Source: Hexactinellida sp. DTS-2022 (taxonomy: Eukaryota; Porifera; Hexactinellida). From it: a stretch of DNA of 64,000 bases. Positions within the stretch are counted from its first letter, which is position 1. Every line of letters starts with the position of its first letter. Position numbers and translations under genes: made by a program. The notes under the pieces were generated by a model that saw nothing but the letters and a program-made list of their open reading frames with translations, had not been told where the DNA came from and did not search any database. Where the stretch lies: positions 1,178,001-1,242,000 of the forward strand of contig JAPNXP010000008.1 of assembly GCA_028753945.1 (NCBI GenBank), read 5' to 3'. This document shows, in pieces, positions 26,003-36,824 of this stretch.

Positions 26003-28160
26003 ATATTGATTCAACTTGTGCGATCGAGTGGGCTTCTATTTTCTGATTGAAATCTAGGATTTTACATTCCACAACAACGACAGATTAAGTGATTATAAAT
26101 ATTTCTGCGAGAATATTCTTGCACAATTATTGTACTGACGTAATTAATTATAATTCATTCATTCTGTATTTAATTTATAGAGACGGTTTCAATTAGATTA
26201 TTGGGGTTATCGAGTGCGTGGAATTCAAATATTATAGTGAAATTCAATTTAAATTATTATTAATTGCAAATAATTGAACTTAATTTATCTTGCTGTATAT
26301 AATAATGGTGTTAAATAATTAATACATTAATTAAATTTTTATACTAATTACTAGTAATTAGCTAAATTTCATTAATCTCAGAGATGATACAAGATAGAAG
26401 CAAACTTTCTATTTATCAATTGGTCCTTATGCCAGGTACCACCTATACAAGTGGGTCTTGACACCTTGAGGTGTTCATGACATCGTCAAAAAAATTTATT
26501 TTTCAATTTTGTGAATTGAATAATTCGCATGGGTTGGTTGGAGTTGGGTGAATACCCAACACGCACCTAAAAAATGCTGACTCAGCACATATTATATTCT
26601 ACTGAAACTTAAATATCTCTCAAATAAAGTGAGCTAAATGGAAACTTCCACCACTCTAAGGGTCGTAGCCTTCTGAAACACCTTTCTGAAATAAATTAAC
26701 ACCTTTATAGTGATGATGACTTTTGCAAAAAAATCCAGAATTGCAGCATGCGCCAACAGCATGTTCCTTTGGAGGCACTATCTATAAACCACCAACAAAA
26801 TATAGTGCCACCAAAGGAACATGCTTCGGCACAGGCTGCAATTTTGGATTTTTATTTCTCCGTAGCAGGTGCCCTGGCCACACTTGTATACATTAAGGGC
26901 TTAAACTTGGCATGTAGTTGCGGAGTGATCCTCTAATTTGCACCTGGGACACGATTTTTTATCAAATGATTTCAACACCTATTTAAACTAATTATGTCTC
27001 ATAACATGAAATAATTAATATTGAGCTTTATAAAATTTACATGTACGGTAGAGAAATAAATTCAACACCTTTTGGAAAATCACAAATATTCAATTTAGCC
27101 TAGGTTTGTGCCATTATTGGGTTGCCAATCCCCTGTGTTTCCTCACACTTCAGATTCAGTAAAACTGTTAAGTCAATTTTCATTGTTTCAACTTGCAATA
27201 CTTATATTGAATCTAATTCTATTGTTTCAACTATAATAATTATATTGATTTACTTGTTAAATCCTACTCTATTGTTTCAACTTGCGATAATTAAATTGAT
27301 CAAAAAAACTTATAAATTCCTGCTGGCTTCTATTTAATTGTAGTATTACTATACAATGGATTAAATAAAATATAATAATATAAGGAATTTGTTGACTAAA
27401 CTCAAATCACCGTGGATAACATTGCTAAAATAAATAACTAATAATATAATTTATTATCAATACATAATGAATGAATGGCATTAAACTCAAGATGGTTTAT
27501 GATAGAAACAAACTTCAAATTTATCAACCGTTCCTTGTGACTCGGACCAATTAACAAATGGTTCTTGACACCTTGAGGCGTTGTTAACTTGACGAAAAAA
27601 AATCCAAAATTGCAGCCTGTGCCGACAGCATGTTCCTTTGGAGGCACTATCAATAAACCACCATCAAAATATAGTGCCACCAAAGGAACATGCGTCGGCA
27701 CAGGCTGCAATTTTGGATTTTTCTTACTACTTAGCAAAAACTAAGTAGGTAATCACAAAGCAAAATACGGAAATACTTAGTTTAAACTTAGTTTTGAGCA
27801 TATTACTTAGTCTTTACTTAGTTTACTGGCAATTACTTAGTTTTACTTAGTTTTCATACAATTTTCTAAGTATAGTTAAGAGGTACCTTAAGTTGATAAA
27901 TCAATAGAATTATAGTTCTAATTCTAAAATAATTCCTAAATACTGATACTGATTGATGGGTTAGACTCTGAGTTGTTTCAGCTTCAATTAATAAAAGAAA
28001 TAGTGCCACTCAAAAATAATGCTTAAGTTGTAATTGATCGAAATGAAAGTTTTTATAAATATATATTGTATCAACACTATTAAAATCTTAAATACTGTCG
28101 ATGTTGATTCTACATAATGAATTTTAAATAAATGATAATTTAGTATAAACTAAGTAAATA

Positions 28161-28420
28161 CCGTATTTACTCGAATAGTAGCCTAGGCGATTATTGTTTT
28201 TTACTCCATTTTTCGACCAATAATTTTGAGCAATTTTCTAGAATATCACATTTTATTACAATTTAATTATGATAATCGGTTGATAATCGTATTGTGAGTT
28301 ATATTTGATGTAAATGTTTACTCCGGGTAGCAGTAATAAATTTTTATTTGCTACTTTAGGGGGGCGATTATTGGAGGTAGGCGATTCTTCGAATAGAGGC
28401 TACTATTCGAATAAATACGG
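28161..28420. mobile_element. TA-flanked MITE, CCGTATTTACTCGAATA ends
   Basis: Terminal inverted repeats CCGTATTTACTCGAATAGTA and its near complement are flanked by TA on both sides (28159-28160, 28421-28422). It is 260 bp and non-coding. It resembles the element at 43467-43723. A TA target suggests the Tc1/mariner type. Confidence 0.8.
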
Positions 28421-28583
28421 TACTTAGTTTGGGATAGAAACTAGGTAAATACTAAGTATACTTAGTTTTTTTAAGAAGAATAACCTTGAGAATACTTAAT
28501 GAAAACTAAGTATACACTGAGTAAATACTTAGTTTATACTTAGTTTAAGTTTAAGTTTAAGTAGTTTAGTGAATAAGGCCCCA

Positions 28584-29520
28584 GGGGCCTCATTCACTTT
28601 TCTACTTAAATCTTATACTTATACTTATACTTAAATTTTAACTAAGTAAATACTAAGTTTTGTTAAGTATTTGTCAATGTTTAATTCTTGACTTTATACT
28701 TAGTTATTATTTGTACTTAAGCAAAACTAAGTAATTATACTTAGTTTTATTTAAGTTTTCATAATATTTCAATACTTAAATAATACTTTAGACAATGCTT
28801 AGTTTCAGCCGAAACTAAGTATAATAATTACAGACTTTAAGTAAAAAACTTTTGTAAACTATTTGATAGGCATAAATCATTGCTGGGAAGGATAAAGGTC
28901 CCAGTTTGTGATATCCTTTAGTATTTATTTAAGAATTTTTTAACGAACTACTTGTAAACAATATTATTATCCCAGCTCATATTGATGGCACTTGCTCTTT
29001 TTCTCCTTGAAGTTGATGCAGCTAACAGCTTAGATAGGCAAAGAGTGTTTCAAGATAGGTTAAATCCACTTGAAGATTACAACAATACGGAATTATCAGT
29101 AGATATAGAATAACTAAAGGTATTTTTATACAATTACATGAAAAAGTTGTCGACTCTCTTCATCGATCGACTATTAGGTCTCACTCTATACCAACATTGA
29201 CTCAATTGGCTGTCTCACTTCACTTTTTTGCGACTGGTTCATTTCAGACAGTGATTGCAACTTCCCATGGCATCTCTCAAACATACGTATCAAGATGCAT
29301 CGCTGCTGTATCGGATGCATTGTGTTCATATGCAAAGGATTTTATTACTTTTCCGAACCAACAAAACCAATTAGTAATTCAGCAGTCGTTTCTAGAGAAG
29401 GATGGATTTCCTTTAGTGCTTGGATGTATCGACGGTACACATGTCCCTATTGTTGCGCCTTCAGAGAACGAACCAATTTAAGTGAATAGGAAGAATGTAC
29501 ATTCGATAAACTTGTAAAGG
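28584..29520 (+). mobile_element. PIF/Harbinger transposon, 5' part
   Basis: It starts GGGGCCTCATTCACTT, similar to but distinct from the neighbouring MITE, and is rich in AACTAAGTA motifs to about 28800. It carries a broken Harbinger transposase gene. The right terminus is not present, since P-type transposase sequence begins by 29537. Confidence 0.75.
28984..29487 (+). pseudogene. Harbinger (DDE_Tnp_4) transposase, broken
   Basis: The N-terminal part (from the ATG at 28984) reads MALALFLLEVDAANS, with DRQRVFQDRLNPLEDYN, a Harbinger landmark, then meets a stop near 29110. 29197-29481 encodes the helix-turn-helix (GISQTYVSRCIAAV) and the first catalytic Asp in LGCIDGTHVPI. VNRKN follows in frame after a stop, and the rest of the nuclease domain is missing. 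The host protein of this type would be a DDE transposase with a Myb-like partner, which was not seen here. Confidence 0.85.
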
Positions 29521-29536
29521 TTTGTAGTGTTAACTT

Positions 29537-30110
29537 TCAATATAAAGATGGCAGATTATTCCAAATATCCAACCAAGAGACGACGTTGTTTAAAAATTGT
29601 AAACGAAAATCTCTTGGGTAAATTGGAGCTGAATATTCATCCTTAAAACGTATATCTTTTCCGACCCAGTTGACATTGAATAGTTTCCACACCTGAATGA
29701 TTAATTCAAGGAATTCTACTGTTTGATTTGTGTGTATGATGTCTTTTTCCATTTTCCACGATAATAAGCCGGCATATGTTGTCTCATGGAAAATTTTCAA
29801 AGCAAAACTAAGATTTTGTCGTTCTAACCTTGAGGGCCAACACGCTTTCGCTGTTAATCTTGGTGCTCGCTTCAAGACATTACATTTATCAGAATTGAAT
29901 AAATTACGGATATCCTGAAAGGGTGCATAACATAGTTCAGGATAAAGAGATTTAGAGGTAAAATGAGTGGTCGAAATGTTGGTTCTTGAAATGGAGACGT
30001 AAAAACTTTTGTTTACGTTACTAATATTTTGTTGTACACATAATTTGCATTCAGCAAATTTCGGATTAATAAATGTATTGTCTAAATTTTTTAGATTTAA
30101 CCAATTATTC
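29537..30110 (-). pseudogene. P-element / THAP9-type transposase fragment
   Basis: Reading on - from 30110, an open stretch includes CKLCVQQNIS and YPELCYAPFQDIRNLF. 29875-29537 then gives RLTAKACWPSRLERQNLSFA, TVEFLELIIQVWKLFNV and RDFRLQFLNNVVSWLDIW. These match the pattern of the GTP-binding insertion region of P/THAP9-type transposases, recognised by eye. The THAP finger and catalytic segments are absent. The 5' end abuts the CACAGTG end of the RAG-like element at 30111. Confidence 0.65.
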
Positions 30111-30146
30111 CACAGTGGCTTAAAATCGCAGTTGGTAGGGAATAGA
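30111..30146 (+). repeat. RAG-like element A, left end (long spacer)
   Basis: Heptamer CACAGTG, then 19 bases, then AGGGAATAGA. The same arrangement closes element B at 36789-36824 on the other strand. Confidence 0.9.
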
Positions 30147-30600
30147 TATCTGTGTACACTTTAGCCTATTATAATGTATTAATTGCATATGGGTTATCGA
30201 TGTTTAAAAAATGTTTGGTCATTTCAAAATTTATTTACACCTCATACTTTGTCTGTTATGACGTCATGATGATGTTACTTATTTTTTTGAAATTCTGAAA
30301 TCCGCTATATCTTTGGAGTTAGCGTTGTACTATGAATTAATTACATATGGGTTATCGGTGCCTATGCATCTTTTGACATATAAAAAAATTATTTATGGCT
30401 CCAGATGTATTAGTTATGACGTCATGCAACCGTGTGTTTTTTTAATAATTTCTGGTAGTAATTAATTTAACCCCTTAAATTAATATTTTGCAATTATATG
30501 TCGACTGTACCTAGGAATTGCTTAGAAAATTAATTAACTTATTGCCTTAATTCATTCAAAATAGGTTTATTAATTATATAATACACTATTTACAATAATT

Positions 30601-32721
30601 TCAATATTTGAATTTTGAATCTTCTTCCTGCAGCACTTTGCTATACTTTTTATGTCCGATAGTATTACATTTTTCACACACTAGCTTTGAACGGAATCTG
30701 ATTAATATAGGGTCGCTGTCAGATAGTAATCTAACAAAAATGTCAGATATATTTGTTTCAAAGCTGATCTTTCTTGACAAATTCTCTCGATACCTACGAA
30801 TTAGTTTATTACACGATTCAGATCCTTCTTCAGAAATATTTTTCAACCCAAAACTTGAATTGGACTCTCTAATGAGTTCTTCAGAATGAGCTAAGACCTT
30901 GTGAAGAGTCGATGTGATACTTGCCCATGGAAAATTGTCCAGAATCATGATATATGTATCTTTACATATATTACCAAGAAGATCCGTTTTTACTTTCTGG
31001 CTGGAATTGATTATTCGTAAGATAGCCGATATATTTGTGTGTATCTGTAAAGTGAATCCCTGTGTTGAACATCAACAAGTGATAAAACGCATTTAATATA
31101 GTTGGATTCTGAGAAAGCTTGTCGAGCAACGTTTCTTGTAGAACTTGTTCCCCCCCTGGAATCCGGCCGATCAATTCTAAGCCCAGTTTTCTCTTCGATA
31201 AGATTCCGAACGAATTGCATGGATGTTTTGATTTGTAGACTGGTTGGGCCCCACTTTTTCTTCCCGATATTTAAATGATAGACCAAGAGATTAAACCATC
31301 GAAACAAACAAGTGTAGGAATGAAGGGGCGACGCAGGATTTATATCAATGGTGGAAATCGGTATATGAGTTAGATTATAACGTTGATTAGATGGAAGTGA
31401 TAGAAAATGTTCAATATCTTCGAGCTCTCCAAACAATTCGATCGCATCTGATATGTGCCTGTTTATGGGAAATCCCTCTAATATTAAGTCGCGGTCTGTG
31501 AGATCATTGTGAGTTGCTGTACACATTTGGCAGCTTGCCCCTCCGGCGCCAGAGAGAATCCCTGCCATTTTTCCATCAATCAGAGAACGAACGATATTAA
31601 TATGTACAAGTCCTCCAGGTGATGCAATTCCTTCTTTTTTCATGAGATCTGTATCAGGGTTGATAAGATCACACATTAACTTAAGAATGTTTTGTTCAGA
31701 CTCTTTGGTAGCACAAAGAAACACAGGTCTTTGTGAAAATGGAGAATTTGGAGAAGTTGTTTGCCAAATTACATTGTTCTCAACTTTTGTCACTGATAGT
31801 GGTTTTAAGCAAAAAAGAACATAATTCTTAGTTTCTCTATTTGTCTTGGATTGATTGTAGATAACATGACTGCCAGAACCATCAAGGCCATCTGCAAATC
31901 GAAACGTAAGAGGATATTCTTCAGGAAGTACAGGCTGTACAGTTGAAAGTATTCTTTCTAACGTGTGTCTGACTATATCAATATAAGGGATAAAAATACC
32001 GATTGGTGCCTGTGGATCTGGATAAAGTTGAATAAATGGTCGTAGGACGATAACATTCCTTTCTTCTACTATTCTCTGATAAGCAGGAAATTCAATACCA
32101 CTTGGAATTAAAAGCTGACGTAAGCTCGTATATTTCCTTTTACCAATTTCCAAAAAATCAAGAAGAAACAACGACTTAGCAATCGGAACTTTTTTCGTTA
32201 TCGCATCACTAAATCTCCAGCATAGGCAATCTTTTTGGAAATCTGAGCTAACTGACGGTTATCGTCTTGATTGGATATCAATTGTAAAGCAATAGCTGCG
32301 ATTGAAATTTCTGACATGTCTTCAATGTCTGCAATTTCTTTAATGCACTCCAGTAATTTAGAGAGGCGTGATCTCTGATGTTTCAAAGAAACACAATCGA
32401 GACTCTTTCTATGGATAGGTCTACTTTCATCAGGCACAGAGGACGTAGTACAGTCAACTGGAGTTGATAGACGACTCTTTTTTAAGTCATAATTAAAATC
32501 GATTTGAGAATTCCACCATTCTCCATCCAATTCGTCAACTGACTTCCTTCCTTTCCTCACATTATTACTAACCTCCATAGCAATGATTGCAAGACACTAT
32601 TATTTGTTCCAACAGACTCTTCAATTTCAATCATTGCTGCTTGAATATTGAATTCATGTGACTTCAAAATCTTTGCCAATTCAAGTCTGGTCTTGGGGAT
32701 ATTCCGATCACTAGCTGCCAT
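30601..32721 (-). pseudogene. RAG1/Transib-type DDE transposase, degenerate
   Basis: It starts at the ATG complementary to 32719-32721 (MAASDRNIPKTRLELAKIL). 32171-31011 is a long open stretch. RFADGLDGSGSH fits the first catalytic Asp. SLIDGKMAGILSGAGGASC then CQMCTATH fits the second Asp and the zinc CxxC. TIDINPASPLHS and GLRIDRPDSRGGTSSTRN are further Transib/RAG1 landmarks. 30948-30601 holds HKVLAHSEELI and EEGSESCNKLIRRYRENLSR, closely parallel to the RAG1 region KTLAHVPEII ... SEGNESGNKLFRRFR with the catalytic Glu. A C-terminal CEKCNTIGHKK follows. About four frameshifts are visible (near 32575, near 32215, and two between 31170 and 30950), some by comparison with copy B. Family assignment is by recognition, not a search. 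RAG1L versus Transib is undecided. Confidence 0.85.
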
Positions 32722-32791
32722 TTGAGATAAATACACACAAAAAATGAATGAAAATTGACGCGAATTATGGTCACTACTATCTTAGACAATA

Positions 32792-33365
32792 CACTGACCG
32801 GCCAAAAGTATTTGAACAACAGGGATTGTATTCCAAACATAATATGCTTTAAATAGTTTGTTGACGGGTGTTTAAACTACTCTAAAGTGACTATAAATAT
32901 ATTGCTATGATTGTAAACTTCATAACATAGTTATCAAAAGTCAATTTTATACAATATCCATGAAGTGGCATAAGTGTCCCTGCTACTTGCCACTTGTGGC
33001 ACAAGTGGCACAAGTGGCACAAATGGGAAAACGGGTGTAACTCAGTGGGAAATTATCGTAATGATTAGAAATTGTGCACCCAGAGTAATTAGACTATGTA
33101 GTATTCAAATCTGAATACAGAATTTGAATATTCTAATTGCCTCATAATGATCAGAAATTATTTATTTAATTAGCAAATTAAATAGTTAATGAGTTTAACA
33201 CCTCCATAAAAATTTAAATAAAAATACTTTACCATTTTATTTTACTTAAGATATCATTTTATGTCAACATCCATTTTGAAGCATCTACTAATGTTATTAT
33301 ACTGCTAGAAGCTTGAATATATGAATTCCTAATATTGGTGTTGAATTACTTTTGGCCGGTCAGTG
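32792..33365. mobile_element. TA-flanked MITE inserted in RAG-like element A
   Basis: Inverted ends CACTGACCGGCCAAAAGTA lie between TA dinucleotides at 32790-32791 and 33366-33367. Element B lacks it at the corresponding place (around 35665), which gives an empty site. Ends of the CACTGACCGGCCAAAAGT type with a TA target suggest Tc1/mariner. Confidence 0.9.
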
Positions 33366-33995
33366 TATATAGTATATCACATATGAAACAGAAGTATCAA
33401 ATAACTTGGTGGTTACAGTGAATATTGAATTGCACAGTTACCAAAACGAGACTTGGAATCTTGCATAGTAACCGATTGATCACATTGGAATGTAGTATAC
33501 CTATATTTTTATTTCCGGAGCGAACCGGAGGTTGTGACTTTGTATACTAACTCTACATACATTAAATGATTTTCTAAAAGTTATTCAATTTGCATTTCTT
33601 TGCATAATGGTGTTTCCGCACACTTCAAATATCTAGATTTGTTACAATTTGTTTAATTTTACAGGTGATATTAAAAAGAATATTTTCTTGGAAAAATATT
33701 TAAGCTACACTACTATGATTAAAAAATACAATTTCAGAATACTTAAATTACTAATCTAAATGTAGTACACACAATAAATTGCCATAGTAAAATACTTATA
33801 TTTACTCTAAGTAGAATACCTTATTTCAAATTCCAACAAAACCGCAAATGGAACTAATTTACTGCAACGTTTGAAGGCAATTTTTATATACTTGTAGGCT
33901 TTAGATAAGCTGGAAATTTGAAATTTAGAACACTATGGCAATCAAATAACATTAAGCAAGCTGGAAAACACAATAATACAGACCTCAATAATTGG

Positions 33996-34021
33996 TCTAT
34001 TCCCTGCCATAAGCCACTGTG
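33996..34021 (-). repeat. RAG-like element A, right end (short spacer)
   Basis: Read on -, heptamer CACAGTG, then 9 bases, then AGGGAATAGA. The same arrangement opens element B at 35018-35043. Confidence 0.9.
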
Positions 34022-35017
34022 GAGTGCGCGAATTATGTGCGATTAAGTGACTTTTCAGGGTTCTCGAAATGTGACAATGACGTCATAACTTGTCGAGGTG
34101 TGAGAAATTTTGAGTGGAAACCTCAACTTGTTGGCGGGTGCCAAAAGTTAACCCTATATGCCAAAAATCACATTTGGAAACCGGAAATCTAATGCTTTTT
34201 GAATTTTAAAATTGGAGCCTCTCAGACTCAAGTTAAAAACCCCGAGATCGCGACGTTCCAGTCCTTATCTAAAGGAGTCTATGACTCTAACACAAAAATC
34301 AATACATTACTTTCTAAGCACTTAACACCATCAGCATTGTACTCATCTCTTAACACCTTTACCCAAGTAATAAAAAGACTCATATCATCTCCACTTAAAA
34401 ACACATATTTCTTACCAAACATTTGATACAAGAAACTACATTCAAGCTGTACTTTAGACAACTACAAACCCACTAAAGGAGTACATTCCACAAAACTTTT
34501 ACAATAAGTACTTACTATCGTGGGAATAAAATCAAAACATTCATCAAAATAGCAAGTTTCCTCGAATTGCAAAAAAACAGAAATATTTTGTGGACAAGTT
34601 AATCCATAAAACATAGCACCGTCTACCCATAGCTGACATTCAGTTGTATTGAACATGTGATATACATCGTGACCATCACTATTTAGTGAACTAATATTTG
34701 CAGTCTGAGAATCTCTCTTCAACCGGTCATACATAGCTTGGTCGGACGCAGAAGATGCCCACACAATAAGAAGTTTATCGTCAACTCAATCAAATTCAAG
34801 TTTTCTTAAATCTAAGTTATCGAGTGCCGAAAATTAATCAGAACACGCAGCTACACTTAAACTTACTTCCTTAAGAATAATGGAAGTTACCAATGATGCT
34901 CTCCTCTGAATTGTTAAGTTTGTAAGGCTACAACTCACGTGAAATTGTTCCTCCGAACTAGGGGGACTTACTAATGGTTTAATTTCGCTCAAAGCATCCC
35001 TCACCAGGGTTCTTTTG

Positions 35018-36824
35018 CACAGTGGCTTATGGCAGGGAATAGACCAATTATTGAGGTCTGTATTATTGTGTTTTCCAGCTTGTTTATTGTTATTTGATTG
35101 CCATAGTGTTCTAAATTTCAAATTTCCAGCTTATCTAAAGCCTACAAGTATATAAAAATTGCCTTCGAACGTTGGAGTAATTTAGTTCCATTTGCGGTTT
35201 TGTTGGAATTTGAAATAAGGTATTCTACTTAGAGTCAATATAATTATGTTAATATGGCAATTTTTTGTGTGTACTAAATTTAGATTAGTAATATAAGTAT
35301 TCTGAAACTGTATTTTTTAATCATAGTAGTGTAGCTTAAATATTTTTCCAAGAAATATTATTTTTAATATCACCTGTAAAATTAAACAAATTGTAACAAA
35401 TCTAGATATTTGAAGTGTGCGGAAACACCATTATGCAAAGAAATGCAAATTGAATAACTTTCAGAAAATCAATTAATGTATGTAGAGTTAGTATACAAAG
35501 TCACAACCTCCGGTTCGCTCCGGAAATAAAAATATATACTACATTCCAATGTGAGCATTCGGTTACTATGCAAGATTCCAAGTCTCAATTTGGTAACTGC
35601 AATTCAATATCCATTGTAACCACCAAGTTATTTGATTCTGCTGTTTCATATGTGATATATATTTTGTTTAAGATAGTAGTGACCATAATTCGCGTCAATT
35701 TTCATTCATTTTTTTGTGTATTTATCTCAAATGGCAGCTAGTGATCAGAATATCCCCAAGACCAGACTTGATTTGGCAAAGATTTTGAAGTCGCATGAAT
35801 TCAATATTCAAGCAGCATTGACTGAAATTGAAGAGTCTGTTGGAATAAATAATAGTGCCTTGCAATCATTGCTATGGAGGGTTCGTAATAATGTGAGGAA
35901 AGGAAGGAAGTCAGTTGACGAATTGGATGGAGAATGGTGGAATTCTCAAATCGATTTTAATTATGGACTTTAAAAAGAGTCGTCTATCAACTCCAGCTGA
36001 CTTTACTACGTCCTCTGTGCCTGATGAAAGTAGACCTATCCATAGAAAGAGTCTCGATAGTGTTTATTTGAAACATCAGAGATCACGCCTCTCTAAATTA
36101 CTGGAGTGCATTAAAGAAATTTCAGAAATTGAAGACATGTCAGAAATTTCAATTGCAGCTATTTCTTTACAATTGGTATCCAATCAAGACGATAACCGTC
36201 AGTTAGCTCAGATTTCCAAAAAGATTGCCTATGCTGGAGATTTTAGTGATGCGATAACACGAAAAAAGTTCCGATTGATAAGTAGTTGTTTCTTCTTGAT
36301 TATTTGGAAATTGGTAAAAGAAAATATACGAGCTTACGTCAGCTGTAAATAGTGTATTATATAATTAATAAACCTATTTTGAATGAATTAAGGCAATAAG
36401 TAAATTAATTTTCTAAGCAATTCCTAGGTACAGTCGACACATAATTGCAAAATATTAATTTAAGGGGTTAAATTAATTAATACCAGAAATTAAAAAAAAA
36501 CACGGTTGTATGACGTCATAACTAATACATCTGGAGCCATAAATAATTTTTTTATATGTCAAAAGATGCATAGGCATCGATAACCCATATGTAATTAATT
36601 CATAGTACAACGCAAACTCGAAAGATATAGCGGATTTCAGAATTTCAAAAAAATAAGTAACATCATCATGACGTCATAACAGACAAAGTATGAGGTGTAA
36701 ATAAATTTTGATATGACCAAACATTTTCTAAACATCGATAACCCATATGTAATTAATACATTATAATAGGCTAAAGTGCACACAGATATCTATTCCCTAC
36801 CAACTGCGATTTTAAGCCACTGTG
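35018..36824. mobile_element. RAG1/Transib-superfamily element, short deleted copy (B)
   Basis: 1807 bp, bounded by CACAGTG on both sides, with a perfect 5-bp target duplication TTTTG at 35013-35017 and 36825-36829. Five base pairs is the duplication size of Transib and RAG-type transposition. The sequence matches both outer parts of element A but lacks the transposase core. It sits inside the older MULE/OTU gene copy; taking out the element and one TTTTG gives an uninterrupted frame there (LRKNSHNK followed by RTLVRDALSEIK). Confidence 0.95.
35731..36350 (+). pseudogene. N-terminal remnant of the RAG1/Transib-type transposase (copy B)
   Basis: It starts MAASDQNIPKTRLDLAKILK and includes SLLWRVRNNVRKGRKSVDEL, EWWNSQIDFNY, SRPIHRKSLDS and QRSRLSKLLECIKEI. 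About 85% or more identical by eye to the N-terminus in copy A. The N-terminal region is lysine/arginine-rich and has no RING-like cysteines, unlike the RAG1 non-core region. A frame change lies near 35970, and the core domain is deleted beyond 36350. Confidence 0.85.

Larger units (their letters stand above)
8797..27722. repeat. Sixteen copies of a ~125-bp hairpin
   Basis: The arms are AATCCAAAATTGCAGCCTGT then GCCGACGCATGTTCCTTTGG, with the complement after a ~45-bp loop region. Approximate copies: 8797-8920, 9628-9750, 10089-10212, 11408-11532, 12612-12737, 14338-14456, 15524-15652, 17406-17530, 18606-18738, 19828-19952, 20688-20813, 22126-22249, 23277-23402, 24476-24601, 26731-26852, 27599-27722. 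Each sits between an A/T microsatellite and a T-run followed by a CGCCATGTCATC-like sequence. The first two and last two are in reverse orientation. The arm tip CTGTGCCGAC matches the end of the palindromic minisatellite unit. Confidence 0.9.
6784..27726. repeat. ~21-kb array of 1.2-1.4-kb repeats, inverted-direct-inverted
   Basis: Recurring blocks appear in fixed order: a ~125-bp hairpin; a block with GTCATCATCACTATGAAGG; ACGACCCTTAGAGTGG; CACCTCAAGGTGTCAAGACC; CGCACACTCGATAACCCC; CTACTCGATCTCACAAGTTG; GTGACCCCAGGTGCACATCT; CTCTGTTCTGTGGACG then CTACGGA; and an A/T microsatellite leading to the next hairpin. From about 10089 to 26002 the units read on +; 6963-10088 and 26003-27722 read on -. 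Two variants of the end block exist (ACCCATGAGACACCTGTCC, and CATGCCAAGTTTCAGCCC with GGCACCGTCTACGGAG). No transposase was found, and the frames that recur between copies have no recognisable domain. Class is unknown; Helitron-like or MITE-derived satellite DNA are candidates. Confidence 0.85.
6691..28583. mobile_element. Harbinger-like MITE split by the 21-kb repeat array
   Basis: The left end CCTGGGGCCTTATTCACTAA (6691) and the right end, whose complement is identical (to 28583), extend as a ~40-bp inverted repeat continuing ACTACTTAAACTTAAACTTA. Element sequence rich in AAACTAAGTA motifs is present at 6691-6783 and again from about 27727 to 28583. The block 6730-6780 is also complementary to about 27797-27860, so the element itself is a foldback. 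Everything between 6784 and 27726 is foreign to it. A TA-flanked MITE (28161-28420) is inserted in its right half. Confidence 0.75.
30111..34021. mobile_element. RAG1/Transib-superfamily transposon, long copy (A)
   Basis: Both ends read CACAGTGGCTTA inward (30111 onward, and the complement ending 34021). The left end has AAATCGCAGTTGGT and the right end TGGC before a shared AGGGAATAGA. It is 3911 bp including a 574-bp MITE. The transposase gene is on -. The left flank (TATTC) and right flank (GAGTG) do not match, so no 5-bp target duplication remains. Its terminal sequences match those of the short copy at 35018-36824 in mirror orientation. 33367-34021 holds only leader sequence, and no RAG2-like gene was seen. 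Confidence 0.85.

Noticed and set aside
33367-34021. RAG2-like gene in element A
   Set aside because: No open frame or kelch-type motif is present on either strand of the available space.
34462-35121. RAG2-like or cargo gene between the two RAG-like elements
   Set aside because: The frames align with the N-terminal part of the OTU-MULE transposase at 48-50 kb, so they belong to an older MULE copy interrupted by element B.
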